Assembly: GCA_031308135.1 (NCBI GenBank)
Contig: JAHLJT010003656.1
Coordinates: 76,806,698-76,870,697, forward strand
Direction: 5' to 3'
DNA: 64,000 nucleotides
DNA from: Acheta domesticus
Taxonomy: Eukaryota; Arthropoda; Insecta; Orthoptera; Gryllidae
Shown: positions 1-12,356 of the stretch, one piece after another
How positions within the stretch are numbered: position 1 is the first letter of the stretch
Layout of the letters: every line of letters starts with the position of its first letter
Made by a program: the position numbers and the translations under genes
Notes under the pieces: model-generated
Databases searched by the model: none
What the model was told of the DNA's origin: nothing
The model's input: the letters and a program-made list of their open reading frames with translations, nothing else

Positions 1-164
1 TTTAATACAACAGGAGGCACAAGTCCAAACTCTGTCAGATAAAATATATCAGCCAATAAACAAAACTAGGAGTTAACTGCATTGTTGTTTTATCATTATC
101 ATCATCGTCGTCGTCATCATCGCCTTTTTGACAGGTTTTGCTGGACCTCTACGTTTGGTGGAAA

Positions 165-1096
165 TGACACTGTTGTGTCTTTGCAATCAGAAAGAAGAAC
201 TCGTTTTCTTACGACATTTATTTTACACAACATAGAAGTACAATATGGTCGCCGGAAGGCGAAGTGGTTAAGCCGATGGCTCAGTATCTACGGCGGAGGG
301 CCTTGTTGCGTGGCAGGAGACGATGTCTTTGCCGGCTGCGGGTCGCAGGTCTGTTTCTGCCGCGTAAGCGGCGGTGCGTCACTCCTCGGAGAGGAGATGG
401 CTAAGCCACAGAGCTATCTTTGTTCGTGGCAGTTGGGGGCCGTGACAACGGCCGCGGCGAGCGGGGAGTGTCGCCGGCTGAGAGTAGGGGAGATGGCGGA
501 GCCGTCGCCCAGGTGCCGAGAGGCTGGAGCGCGGGGGCCTAGGATGGGCCGCGACAGCGGTGAGGCCGTAGCACCACCGGGGCGATGCTGGGGTGTAGCG
601 TCGCTAGCCGAACGTGGCGGCGGCAGCGGTGCCGTCCGCTCGGCAGTGGCGAGGCCGGGGCGTGATCGCGTCGCTGGCAGAGCGTCGTGGCGGCGGCGGG
701 GCCGGCGCCTGGTGCGGCGAGGCAGTGGCGTCGTGGAATGCTGTTGCCTCGGCGTGACGTGTCGGTGGACACAGTCGGCAGGCTCGTGCTGGCGGTTGCG
801 TGAGAGGCTCTCTGTTGACTGCTGGCAGACTCGTGGTTGACTCCTGGCTGCCTCGTAGCTGGCTGGTAGCTGACTCGACGCTTACCCGTTGTCCACCGGG
901 TTTTATACTCCGGTGGGCCAATGAGAAATGATTTCTTGGCAAGGGGTCAGTGCGCAGCGGGTCCGTGCTGCGCCCTCTTGATGGAGTTCAGAGGTTTGCT
1001 GGCGCGCGCCGTTTGAATGGTCGGCGCGTACACAGCAGACACTATGTTAAGTTAAAACAAGCTCATCCCCCAAGAATTTTCTTACAATAGTGTCCA
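165..1096 (-). mobile_element. LTR-like promoter cassette (probable solo LTR)
   Basis: This GC-rich segment sits in AT-rich DNA. On the minus strand it reads like a retrotransposon LTR: it opens TGGACACTATTG and closes CAACAGTGTCA, so the ends are near-inverted repeats. Inside are an inverted CCAAT motif (near 918), a TATAAAA box (901-907) and, about 680 bases downstream, an AATAAA polyadenylation signal (222-217). The order promoter, transcribed region, polyA signal is that of U3-R-U5. No flanking 4-6 bp target duplication is evident and no gag or pol lies on either side, so it would be a solo or decayed LTR with uncertain edges. The long open frames here come from GC-rich GGC/GCG runs. It could instead be a CpG-island promoter of a host gene. 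Confidence 0.45.
901..907 (-). promoter_or_regulatory. TATA box in LTR-like cassette
   Basis: TATAAAA is read on the minus strand, with an ATTGG (inverted CCAAT) about 12 bases upstream. Transcription would start near 870-875 and run leftward through the GC-rich block. Confidence 0.45.
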
Positions 1097-2060
1097 GTTG
1101 CGCGGATTTCTGCATTTTTTATACAGATTTTCCTAATTACGAATATTTTTTCTAGTTACAGTTATTTTTTGTTACTTTTTTGTATTATTTTAAAATTTTT
1201 TGATATTATTTTATAATAATAATTCATTTCTTTATTTACATTTGTCTAATCTCGTATGGTTTCAACGGCGTAAATCGGGGTCAAAATTTATTACAATAAA
1301 CTAGTGTTCTTGTTCAAAGTAGACAAATTTGTTCTCTCAATATAATATCCAGATATTTGGTTCAATTATTTTTTTCTTTGACTCAGCTACTTAAGTAGAA
1401 ACATTGCCACCCACTCTCCAAAAGAAAAAAAAGCCTTAAAAATGTCTACATGATATAACAACATACCACTGCAGGATTCCAATTCCATTCTAAAGAGTAA
1501 GATTAAAAAGCTTTAATGCGATTTTGGCACAATTTCTTTTCAGAAATTTTGCTACGTGCAGAACGATGCCGATTGTAAAAGCAGCGAAAATGACCGAAAT
1601 TTCGAAATTACAAAAGAACACGATCCACCAAACCCTCAAAACACAATACTCTTCCAGGCGGTAGCGAAATTAAAAATAAACTCTGCTTTGCTAAGGTTAC
1701 TGTGTAATTACATTATCACACTCGCCATCGCAGGAATTTCCATTTCAAATGGTCCACGACACCAGGAATGACTCGTTTGCATAATGCGATGCAATTATCC
1801 GCAAAGCTCCTTAACGAGGGCCCGGGCACCTGCAACTGGAGCAGCGCAGCCCTTCGGTGGCCACGCAGCCTCCGCCCTTCACCCTTCGCCCTTCGCCTCC
1901 CTCTGTTGCCCTCTCCTCTCTGCAGTCGGCTCTCATTCTCTAGATCCCGTTTCTCGTACTCGAACTTCGGCTACAGTCCATATTCTCACTTTTGTTCTCT
2001 CTTCATTTACTGCTTTCATTCACTTCACCCTTCACTCTTCTGCAGACTTCGTCTGTCGAC
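1097..2060. other. AT-rich then C/T-rich sequence without a gene
   Basis: From 1100 to 1790 the DNA is AT-rich with scattered stops in all frames. From 1800 to 2060 it becomes CT-rich, giving open frames of low-complexity composition that I do not regard as genes. Confidence 0.6.
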
Positions 2061-2450
2061 CCGATTCCTCCGATCAACACCACGCAAATGCCGGAGCAGT
2101 AACCTAACAAACAGAGCACGAATCATGCGCGATCTTTTCTTCCTCTTCGTTGTTCTATCCTCACCCCTTGCTTACACACATTTACACTTTCGTGCACTAT
2201 ACTACCACATAAGTTGGGAGACCAATCGGGAACTGAGAGCTTGTCTCGGATAAGGTGGTATCCCGCTGAGGCAGATACCTGGTGAGGGAAACCCCACTAG
2301 TCAATATGTAGGTCGGCGTCGAATCTCTCCATCCAGCAAGAGAAAGATTCCGTCAACTTCCGCGATAAAACCTTGCACTACACTTACAGGACTAATGTCC
2401 TAAGCAGTTTATACACCACGAATCAACAATTAATCTACAAATCAATCAAT
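2061..2450 (+). mobile_element. SINE1, 5'-truncated copy
   Basis: This has the body and tail of the 530-bp SINE1 family and lacks the tRNA-like head. Diagnostic blocks are ATGCCGGAGCAGTAACCTAA, CCCCTTGCTTACACACA, the ATACCTGGTGAGGGAAA motif, and the terminal CTACACTTACAGGACTAATG followed by an AATCAATCAAT tail. Confidence 0.85.
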
Positions 2451-2796
2451 CGACCTCGTCCAAGTGCCTTCTCTATTTTGCACACGGTTCTCTTTCTCAA
2501 ATCTCACAGGAAGTCCTCAGTTTCGTCCTCCTTTGTAGATTTCTTTCAGTCTTTGTGCCCTCTACCCAGCCCTTGACAATTCTGCAGCCTCCCTCCTTAT
2601 ATTTCCTTCTCCGCATGGTACACGGCCATCTTCCTGTATGTAAACGCCCCGTGCATTCAAATCCCGCAGTGTTCTCACCCACGTCCTTTTGTCTTCCATC
2701 AAAGACTTCTTTCTCTCTTTTCACATTACACTCTGCCACCACTCACCACATAGTCCCATAGACGAGTGCAGTATTGCATGAAAGGTAATCCTGACT
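2451..2796. other. C/T-rich spacer
   Basis: Pyrimidine-rich low-complexity DNA between two SINE1 pieces. No gene is seen. Confidence 0.5.
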
Positions 2797-2895
2797 GACG
2801 TGGCTCAGGGCATCAACTGATGTCATTGCCGTGCATCTGACCGGGAGGTCCTAGGTTCAAGTCCAGACGGAGGCAGGATTTTCCCCCTAGTCACA
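2797..2895 (+). mobile_element. SINE1 tRNA-like head only
   Basis: Head of SINE1: A-box-like GGCTCAGGGCATCAACTGAT and B-box-like GGTTCAAGTCC, joined by the family motif CTGACCGGGAGGTCCTAG. The body is missing after about 2895. Confidence 0.8.
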
Positions 2896-3619
2896 TTCAA
2901 TGTCATTCTCCGTCCGCCCCATTCTGGCATCTACTCATCCGTGTCATATTTTGCTCCTCCCATCAGAGATTCTCTGTTTTATTTTCAGATTGCCTCCCTA
3001 GACTTCGCCCTTATCTCAGCCTCTTGTCGCCGTTCCCTGCCAGCATATTCGACTATTCATTCTGCGCTCTCACCCTCTCTTCTCTCATTCGCTCATTCTC
3101 TCTCTGCCCCCCACCCTCCATCTACCTCCTTTCATTCTTCAGGGGGAGGGGCTGCTGGATAAAAACCCTCTCTCTTGAGCAGCCAGAGAAAACGTTATGC
3201 AAAACGTTCCAGGAAAACACTCGTTTTAGACACTATAGTCAGACATCGAATATGGTCATTATCTGATATTCAAATAACACACACACACAAAAGGGAACAA
3301 ACGTACCTTTAGTGTTCAGTGTACACAACTGGAGAGTTTTGTGCTATTTGTTTTGGCCGAGAGAGACAGGAGGTTTTTGCTGCTTGAATAAAAGGAGAAG
3401 ATGGAGCTTGGTTACTAAGGCATCCAGTTCAACGACACAAGTTAAACATATATTTAATGCACCGTAATAAATTTAGAAAATAACGTCATACGTATGACGA
3501 AATGAAAAATTAAATGGGTGAAATTTTTAACCAACATCTCACATTAGTTTACAACACATCTAACATTAGTATACAAAATGTAGTTTTAAAATTACAGCAA
3601 AGAGTTTTCATCCTATTAA
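2896..3619. other. Non-coding, CT-rich then AT-rich
   Basis: A CT-rich stretch to about 3150 is followed by AT-rich DNA with a short (AC)n run near 3280 and a palindrome CGTCATACGTATGACG at about 3484. No gene is supported. Confidence 0.5.
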
Positions 3620-4000
3620 CCCATTTCTTCCCAACGTTGCGTATACCCAACGCAATGTTTACTATTTTATTTTACGTATACCGTTCTTTGAAATCATTTA
3701 TAATTTTTTGTACAGTAAATACAATCCTTAATGACTCTAAAACTATTTCTATTTGATAAATATATAATACATAAATATTCATTTTAATTTTTTCTCCATC
3801 AAGACGCGTGCCCTCTTTAGACTCCTTTAAAATTTCTGTCTTTTGACCTTGAAGTTGGTGATCATTGTGGATTTTTGTTATCACATTAAAAAATAAAGTA
3901 TGTATAAATAAATGTGTTAATGTTTGAATAGAATGTGATTTTCAAAACGATTTTTATAGACAAATAAATGTTGTGTTGCGTTTACGCAACGTTGGGAGTT
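3620..4000. mobile_element. piggyBac-like MITE (tentative)
   Basis: An inverted pair built on CCCAACGTTGCGT (near 3630 and, inverted, 3984-3997) brackets AT-rich non-coding DNA. The left end reads TTAA followed by CCC (TTAA at 3616-3619), the junction made by piggyBac-type elements. The right end lacks a matching GGG-TTAA, so it may be truncated or decayed. No transposase frame is inside, so it would be non-autonomous. Confidence 0.45.
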
Positions 4001-7000
4001 TCCCGGCAGAATTGGGAACGGCCAAATTCGACTATGGCGCCGCGACAAACGGTTCATGGGAGCTTAGCATTTTGAAAAAATATGTAATATTAGATAGAAT
4101 ATGCTCTCTTTGGTTTGTTCCATTGACAGATATGCCAAACGACATGATCTCTGTAGTTTTCTTGGCTTTAAAACAAGGCATGGCATAGATATGACTTCCT
4201 GTACAAAGATTGCGCGGTCTTTCGAACATACCATTTACGAAAAAAAGGAAGTTTTGAAACAAATTTGAAGAAATAAAAAGATATCTAGATATTTCTGTCA
4301 ATAAAATCTTAGGTAAAGAATAGAATACTGCAAAATTGAACCCATTTTTTGGTGAATAAACAAAAAATATTTGCAATCCGTAGCGTTTAGCCAGAACTTA
4401 TCAGCACTTATGAGAAGTTTCGTACTTGGGGCGACGTCTAGCTAAAACATGTGAGTAATGAGAGGTTTGGTTTCATGATGTCTTGCATATTGACAGGTGA
4501 AAAAATATTTTTGAAACCATTTTGATGTTCGTAGTGGAATATCAAAGAAGGCACCAATGTTTAGTCCTAGATGAAGTAATTGGCAATTTGACGGAAATTT
4601 AAAAAAAAAATAAAAACACCACATGCTGTTTCTTGGCAAACTTCTATATGTATCACATTATTTTCTTCCCTTTATCAGACGCGGTAGTTCGCGCACTTCG
4701 TGATTTTTCCCAAGTCGGCTAAAATAAACGCCGCATTGGACTATTATTGTTAATTGGAGAATTTCTTCTTCCTTCAGCAGCGCCCAGAAGAGAGTTGCTT
4801 TAATTTCACTTAGAGAATTTGGGGCTGAAGTGTTATCTTTGTTTTCTGAGCCAAAAAAAGGTTGACAGTGAAATTTGCATTATCAAAAAACGAACTTAAA
4901 CGAGTCATTAAGCCGCCGTTTATTTTGATGCGGTTTCATTCACGCGAAGTGAACCAGAGCCTTGCCGTCGCCCGCCACGAGAGCCGCCGCGTTCAACACA
5001 GCCGGCGCATACCTGCGTGGAGGAGAAAAGGCACACCATTCACGTCTCTCCGCCCAGTGCCTCGCGGATGGTCGCCCAGCTGAATAGAAGACATTGACCT
5101 TTGTAGGTGACGTTTCTTCCGAGCCAACCTGCTCGCCACAGCCCTTCAGGCGAGAAAAATATTTTTTTTTTGTTTTTGTTATCAGAACTTTAAGCTATTC
5201 AAAATTCGTAAAGTTTTCTCAATTAAGTGTAATTGCAAAGAACGGTTCGTGACCGCGCTTTGGCCCTCAAGAGAACAGGCGAAAATATTGTTAAAAGACC
5301 ACTAGATTTAAGGGTCTTTGTAATTGAAATTTTGGGGGCACGAGCTCGTGAGTGAGGTCCCTTCATAAGAAATTTCACATGTTATTTTATTTGAAATTAA
5401 ATTCTAGTTTTTATCAGACCTCAACTAACCCTTTTTTATTTCATTCGCATGCAACGTCACGTCCACCATCCATCAGTTCTGTTTCACCCGAACTATCTGC
5501 CATCTGAGCTAGCCCGGCAGGTAAGTCCACCGCTCCCGGTGTTGCGGAGAGCGATTGGCGTTGCAATAGGTACTATAATCATGGCCTACAGCCATTGTGA
5601 TTCTCTACGTTAGTATGCAATCGGGCGTCATTACTTATCGTTAACAAAATTGAACAATGGGTTGGTTTGAAATGACTTCAAGAGTGCAAAACCTAGTGAC
5701 AACAGAAAGTCTCTGTGACTTCTTTGAAGGTTCTTTAACATAGAATTTTGGGTTAGTGTGCTGAAAGAAAGAAACCGAAACCACAATGAAAATAATCGTG
5801 ACAGATATGTATGCCGAAATTTCATGCAATTCTAGTTGCTCGCACGAAGAACTGAGACCTAAGAACATTAGTCGCGCTTATTTACTAAATAAAAGTAGTT
5901 TGTAGTATTTTGATGAAGATTTTATTTGCAGGAAGTAAACAGGAAACGTAATTTAATTAAAGATGGACTTCTAACTAATGAAAAGTTAGATGGACAAAAA
6001 TTAATTAGAGAATGAGTAACACAGGAAAAATAAATATTGCAGAATACTTTAGGAAGGGGTAAAATTCGAAATGAATTGACAAGGTAGTTTTTTGACAATT
6101 ATGATGTGCATGGACACTATCTCATGATTACTAATTACGAGAGAAAATTACAAAAGAAGTCAATGATATGAACTCATTGATGCCATATTACTTTTGTAAA
6201 ACTTACAAATGTATGATATTTTAAAAAGAAAAATTCTAATAAAAAATTGAAATAGAGAAGTTACAGAAACATCAGACGCAGAAAGTTATTGGAATTTGGC
6301 AAAATCTCGAAATAACGTTTGGTATATTATGTGTTTCAAGGGTTATACAGAACTTAATATTTTATAAAACTTATTTAGTAATTATTTAAACCATCACTAG
6401 TTCCAGCTCTAAACCTAAGGCAAATTAGAGGTGCAAAGACAGCAAGTAGTTTCTTACCCGTACTTTTACGCAAAATTACGCGAAAAGTACTCATATTTTC
6501 GAAAAATTGTAAATTACCTTATTTCAAAATATGTCTTCAAGGAACAGATTTCACTAAGAAAAAAATAACTATCGTTATAACTGCAGTTGTCGGAAGACGC
6601 CGAAAAAATTTTGAGATTTTACAATATTCGAAAAATCAGGGTTTTCAACTAAAATGAGACATGCGCCATTCTCTTAAACTTTCTTCACAATATCCAACAA
6701 CAAAATTTAATCAAAAACAATGGAGCCATTTTTTTAAATTTCGAAAATGTCTCATGGGATTTTTGAAAAGTATCCCCCAAAATTAAAACATCGGTTTCAA
6801 ATTCAAGGAACCGCGACATCAACTAGACCAATTGAGGAATATCAATTTTGGAGAAAATTGGCCGCACGGTTTAGCCGCTATCGACCGCCGAAGTCGATAG
6901 AAAGACGTTTTGCCGTCATTCGATTTTTCGGTATCACGGAGCCACAAAACATGAATTCTGACAACACCATGTGTTAGAAGACGTTTTTCTAAATTTAGCA

Positions 7001-7440
7001 ACTGGATTTACCCACTTTTTCGTTACCTGGACCCTGTAATAAGAGTTTTTCTATTGAAATTCTCCGTTTTTTCGCGCAGCACTACATAACTTTCTCACCA
7101 CTCTGTAGCAAGAAAGTAAAAATGCCCTAAGATTATTTAGAAACAAATTCAATAGCCAATTCACTACGGTGGTGTTTACAATGAATGTTGCACAATTAAG
7201 CATGATTATTTTTTGCCAATGAACGTATGGTTGAAAATCTCACGTATCGACATATAACGTTACAAACACGACGTTACATAATTTCCTTTTAAGTGTGCTC
7301 CTGATTGCGTGGATTCTCTTCCTGCATTTGTTCGATAGGAGCAGACTTCTCTGCCCAAATTCAGGTTCTCTCTTGTTGGCTGCGCTGATAGGTAATACGC
7401 AATGATGTATCTTTATCTTTGCAATGCTACAAGTTAGAGT
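4001..7440. other. AT-rich unique-looking DNA, no gene
   Basis: Mostly AT-rich with dense stops. A somewhat GC-richer patch at 4920-5140 has a short open frame without recognisable motifs. A compact hairpin occurs near 6460-6490, where GTACTTTT pairs with AAAAGTAC. No coding or RNA gene can be supported. Confidence 0.5.
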
Positions 7441-7469
7441 ATAATTGAGTATTATCATCGATCGCTTTA

Positions 7470-7845
7470 AAATTCTCTCTCTTTCTCTCACTCTCTCTTT
7501 TCCTCTCTCTCCCTCTTTCTCTCTCTCTTTTCCTGTCTCTCCTTCCCTCTTTCTTCTTCCCCCTTTCTCCTCCCCTCTCTCTCCTTCCCTCTCTTTCCTT
7601 CCCTCTCTCTCCTTCCCTCTTTCTCCTTCCCTCACTCTCCTTGCCTCTTTCTCCTTCCTTCTTTCTCCCTCCCTCTTTCTTCTTCCCTCTCTTTCCTTCC
7701 CTCACTCTCCTTCCCTCTTTCTCCTTCCCTCCCTCTCTCCTCCCTCTCTCTCCTTCCGTCTCTCTCATTCCCTCTCTCCCCCTCATTCCTTGTCCATCGA
7801 TCTCTCTCCCTTGCTTCTCTCTCTCTCGGTACGCGTGAAGTGATC
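7470..7845. repeat. Polypyrimidine minisatellite, (CTCTTTCTCCTTCCCTC)-like
   Basis: About 375 bases of almost pure C/T on the + strand, built from variants of CTCTTTCTCCTTCCCTC. The long open frames on both strands (Ser/Leu/Pro on +, Arg/Glu/Gly/Lys on -) come from this composition alone. Confidence 0.9.
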
Positions 7846-7869
7846 CGTGACTATTACTTTCTAGTAGCA

Positions 7870-8620
7870 CTGGTGCGAGATGCCCAGTGTGGAACCCGTC
7901 GTGTTGGACTCGTGGTCATCGCGAAGGCAAAGCGTGCGCCGCATATGAACCCCGAGCGCCCAGCAACATTTCACTCGGCAAGCGCTGGCGCATCGAGGCG
8001 GCGGCGACGAAAGGACACTCGGGGGCCTCCGCCACAGACGCCACACCACGCCACACCGCGCCGCGCCACACCACGCCCCACTGGATCGGCGCCGCCGCAG
8101 CCTCTCTCGGGGTGGCAATAAATCTGCGGAGTCGTCTCGTCCCCGCCCTCCCCGCCCCCTCCCATCCCGCTCCGCCCCCCCTCCGCCCCTCCCCGCCCCG
8201 CCCCCTCCACAGTGCTTTATGCGCCGAGAGGGAGCCCTCTCCGCCTCCGAACGGGATAATTACTCACTTGCGAGGGACGTATATCACGCTATTTTCTTAC
8301 TGCCCGCCCGCCGCTGCATTTAGCGCGCCGTGTTAAGTAGAAGATTAGCGCGCCGACACAAAATAAGCGCCTCGCACGGGCGGGTTCGCGCCGGCCCATT
8401 CAGAGCCGCTCCCGCGCCGCGACGCGACGGGGCGCGCCGGGCAGGGGGAAAAAATTAGGGCCACTGGGGTGCGTTGTGTGAGGCGCGGACGAAACCCCAG
8501 TGGTTAGTCCGCTAAGCCCCAGCGCCTCTGGGACCGTCACGTCGCTCGAATCGCGGTCAATCCGGGCGGGATTTCTGTGGGCTAAGTCGGTTCGCAACGG
8601 GTTTTGGTGGGATTTTTTCG
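7870..8620. other. CpG-rich island
   Basis: CG dinucleotides are dense and undepleted, including repeated GCGCGCCG and CACGCCACACC runs. Short AT patches such as GATAATTACTC lie inside, as does a perfect hairpin at 8461-8503. It resembles an unmethylated island or promoter region, but I see no TATA motif, start codon context or exon I could assign. Confidence 0.5.
8461..8503. other. Perfect 10-bp-stem hairpin in CpG island
   Basis: CCACTGGGGT at 8461-8470 is exactly complementary to ACCCCAGTGG at 8494-8503, with a loop of about 23 bases. Confidence 0.6.
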
Positions 8621-11430
8621 TTGTTTTTTTTTTCTGATTTCTGTCGTTGTCCGTGTGGTGTCTTGAGTTTATGCTATTACCAAACCACCACAAAATCTCC
8701 TAAATGGTTTGTTATTTTATGTAACGATATTCGATATTCGATCTTGAAAACGTATGTCCGTTTAACTGTTAGTGTAACTTTTCCTGATTGCGAGATTCTC
8801 ATCTCGAAGGCGGTTTTATCCAGTTTCCCAGCGATCTTGATTTGAGATAAATTCCTGAGATGGTCTTTTGTTTCCTTCTGGAAAGTAAATTTAAACCCCT
8901 CTCCAATCATCAGATGCACCGATTCTTTATAAGTCGTCAGCGTGGATGTGGAGGCTGTGTAAAGCGGCAACATTTCGCTTCTTTTCTCACATTTTACATG
9001 TTCTTTTTGCTTGTAGAAGAACTTCAAGGTTATTGTTTACAACACCTAGTTAAAGAAATATATCAATTTAAGAAACGTGTTTGCACGACTGGAATGACCA
9101 TTGCACGATACATAGAAGACGATCTATACGTGTTGCTTTTTAATAATGTAACTGCTACAGGCGTCTTCATGCCGTACGGAAGGAGGAGTTGATAAGAACA
9201 ACCATGTAGAAACCTGAAGGGCTGCAATGAGCGTTTCGAGAGGCGGTGTATGAGAATAGCATCATGACGCTAAATGGCCTAATCCGGGAAGGTTGCTGCA
9301 AGAAGCTGCTCCGGAGAGCATCTGAGGATAACAACGAGGTGCAGGACGCGAGGGCGATAAGAGACGCATCACAGGGCGCTGCTCATGCGAAGCCCTCGAG
9401 ATGAAGACGTCCCGAAACAAAGGACGAGAGTTGCCGCTAAGATCAAAATTCAAAGCCCACTTTAACTCCCTTTAAGTTAATTAAAACGATATTACATAGA
9501 GACAATGTTATGGTAAATCGAATATTTGTAAAATGCAATACTATATTAACGATTAGCATTATATCGTGGGTATGCAAATGAAACTCACGAAGTTCATTTT
9601 CAATGTTTGTGAGTAATTTACATCGGTTAAACTAAATAACCGATGTTTTTAAACAAATTACTAACACTGAAAATGTACAGAAGAAATTTATCATTGGACC
9701 TGAGTTTTTGTTTCTTCAATGAAATATTACCTAATTGTAGAGTATGTTAAAAACGCTTATTATATCCTCACTTGCAAAAGATATTGAGTAGAAAAAAACA
9801 ACAGAAACAACATTAACTTAATTTTTCTCAAATAACGGTGATTTTATTTAGAGTTTCATTGATAAATCTAAAAAGCGGATCATTAAAATTCCAGATTGCG
9901 CAAATTATAACCCGTATCACTTTCCTCAAATCAGGAATTACAGTCTTCTGAGATAGAAACACATTATGTGACACCACAAAACTAATTCCTCCTAAAAAAA
10001 AAACAAGCGGAAGCCGTAGCAGTACCTAAAAGAACGGGTCATGGGCAGTGTACGATCCTTCCGTCACCATCCATACTTCCTTAGCGCTGTACGATGTATT
10101 GATTTCCTGCTCCTTATTACTAATCACCGATGCTCTCTCAAGACAAAAAGCACCCTGCGTGTTTGACCAACACCAAATATCACACTAAAACTGAAATTTG
10201 GCATTAGTGCTACATGAAAAAACCTTCTTAAAAACACCAGAGAACGAAAGAAATCTGGTTGGTAAACTTGATCGACGTACTTTTGAGACCAACAATGATT
10301 GAATTGCTATGAAGATTTGTAACAAAAAGCGCATAACCAATATTTTTATCCAATAAAATGAAATTTTTGTTGTCTACAAGAAGATTACAAATAGATCGTT
10401 CCTAAACCTATTCACGACGGTACTATAGTAACTCATTTTTTCTTGGAGAAGAGTATGACTTGGATGACGACTATGGACGAAAGCATTTGGAATCAATCAT
10501 TTGTTATTAATTTAAACATAATCAATGACCAGCTATTGCAATTTAATAATAAATTCATATGAACCTTTAATAGGGATTGCTGGGTGAGAGGCTTTCGTTA
10601 CATTTACCCTGTTGTTCTATTATTTGCAGTAAATTTCATTCCCTTTGGTTCCATATAGTAGCTCTTTTACTTACATTGGGATTCTGCGATAACACTTCGA
10701 GAAGACGTTTCATACAAATATTCGAAAGCAACGAAAGTTATTAGTAAAATCACTTGGATCACCTAGAATGCACATCTGCCAGCAATGCACATCTGACTTA
10801 GTGGTGGATCAAATATCAACCCAAATATCTCTCTCAAGACGACATACACAGACATATATAGACACAAAATAAATTGTAAATAGCACGAAATTAAAATAAA
10901 GTTGAGTTTTTAATTTGAAATTGTAACATTATTTGGTTGTGAAATTACATATTTTTGTCTTTTCTGATAATGCACATTTTGAGGTTAACACATTATTTAC
11001 AAACGTTGATAAGAATATGACAATCGTATTCTTTACTGAACTATTAACTTCTAAAAATAATTAAAAATCTTAATGAAATTCTAAAATTTTTATCACACAA
11101 TTCCCCAAAATATTATTATTCAATAACTGGGAATATATCTCAATTGTTTTTGTAAAGTTTTTTTAGTTATATCACCTTAACACAGTCAAATAAAGGAAGG
11201 AAAATATCTACTCTTCACGGCAAGCGACAGTTAAGAATTTTAACAGTCCGCTAAAAACAATCCAAACAAACTGCTTGAATTTTACGACGCATTTAAGTAA
11301 AATTCCACGAAAAGATATTTGTTTTCATTATTTTTCCCGAAAAACAAATGGTATTACGAAAAGTACTAACCGGCAGACGCACGACATCGCAAATAACGGA
11401 CGGGGTTACTATTACTCGATTCGAAAACTT
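8621..11430. other. AT-rich non-coding DNA
   Basis: A minus-strand open frame of 116 codons (8677-9027) has ordinary composition but no family I recognise and no promoter or partner exon. A GC-richer patch at 9190-9470 is also unrecognised. The rest is AT-rich. A small duplication of AATGCACATCTG occurs near 10769 and 10785. Confidence 0.45.
9593..9678. repeat. Imperfect palindrome with ~37-bp arms
   Basis: The left arm (from TTCATTTTCAATG through CATCGGTTA) pairs imperfectly with the right arm (TAACCGATG through CACTGAAAATG) around a 7-base centre. It may be a small foldback element. Confidence 0.55.
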
Positions 11431-11439
11431 TAACAGCGT

Positions 11440-11974
11440 GTGTTATTTGCTCTGTATGGCCTAATGACGTTAATTACTACAAAAAGTTTCAAATTGGAGT
11501 GCGTGTCGCGTAACCATCTGTCTCAGCCCACTGCTCCGGCGAAGGGGGGGGGGAGGGGGAGAGGGCTAGCGCAGCCCGGCGCGCGCTGTGGCTTCTGCAA
11601 ACTCGGGCTCAACTCGTGCCGCTGGCCCAACACTGCGACGACGTCGGCGCACAAAAGCCTTTGTGAGGGTTCGCGCGCCCTTTCACCACGTAATAATGAA
11701 ACAACGACACAATGCGGGACGCTCCCGTTAAAAGCTTCTAGAATTAATATTCAGCTCAAAAGAGGCGAAGATCCACTTTTGCTTTAGTAATTCATGGACT
11801 GGCCCTGCCCCGATGAGGCGAGAGGAGTTCGCGAGCCTGCGCCCCCCTCCCCCGCACGCCCCGCCCGCGCACTCCCGGTTCGTGTGTGTGGTGGCGCGCC
11901 GTGCGAGTGGAGGAGAGAGAGAGAGAGAAAAAGACCTTGCTAATTTGCAGGCGCGCTTTTAGCGAGGCGCGGCG
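11440..11974. other. GC-rich, CpG-rich segment
   Basis: Contains a 9-G run near 11546, GCGCGC-rich stretches and a short (GA)n at about 11914-11928. It leads directly into the tandem SINE-like array. No gene is supported. Confidence 0.5.
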
Positions 11975-12356
11975 CGGTGCGACGCGGCGCAGATTTCCAG
12001 GAAGGCGGCAGCTGCTTCCTGGGAATTCTCGGTGAGGTATTCGCGCGTTTGCGGTCGTTGGATCTCTGTCTTCTATCCAATTTCGTTTTTCGGCTCTTTA
12101 GTAGTGACGCGTGCTACGATGAATCAGGCCGGAGCTACGACAGCTCAGTGGAGACGTTAGCTACGATAGCTTTGTGAAGACTGCAGATTCGCTGATCGGA
12201 AGGGCCGAGGGTTTGAGCTCCACGCAGATGGAATCTCGATGCTAGGTTCACAGCCGGGACGAATTCAACCGGTGGAGAGGAACAACGGAGGCCGGCTGCA
12301 CTGATCAGCGGCCTTCCGTTATTTCCCGAGTAATACCATGTAAGTGTCGCAAAGCA
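11975..12356 (+). repeat. Tandem SINE-like unit, copy 1
   Basis: First of three direct repeats with period 354-380 bp. It starts at CAGATTTCCAGGAAGGCGGC. An internal tRNA-like promoter has an A-box-like ACAGCTCAGTGG and a B-box-like GGTTTGAGCTC. The distal core (GGCCGGCTGCACTGATCAG) matches the SINE1 core, so the two families appear related. Confidence 0.75.

Noticed and set aside
82..840. 252-codon frame at the window start
   Set aside because: It runs antisense through a GC-rich LTR-like cassette with its own minus-strand TATA and polyA signals. It contains no domain.
8677..9027. 116-codon minus-strand frame of normal composition
   Set aside because: No recognisable family, and it points into a CpG island rather than away from it. 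A homology search would settle it.
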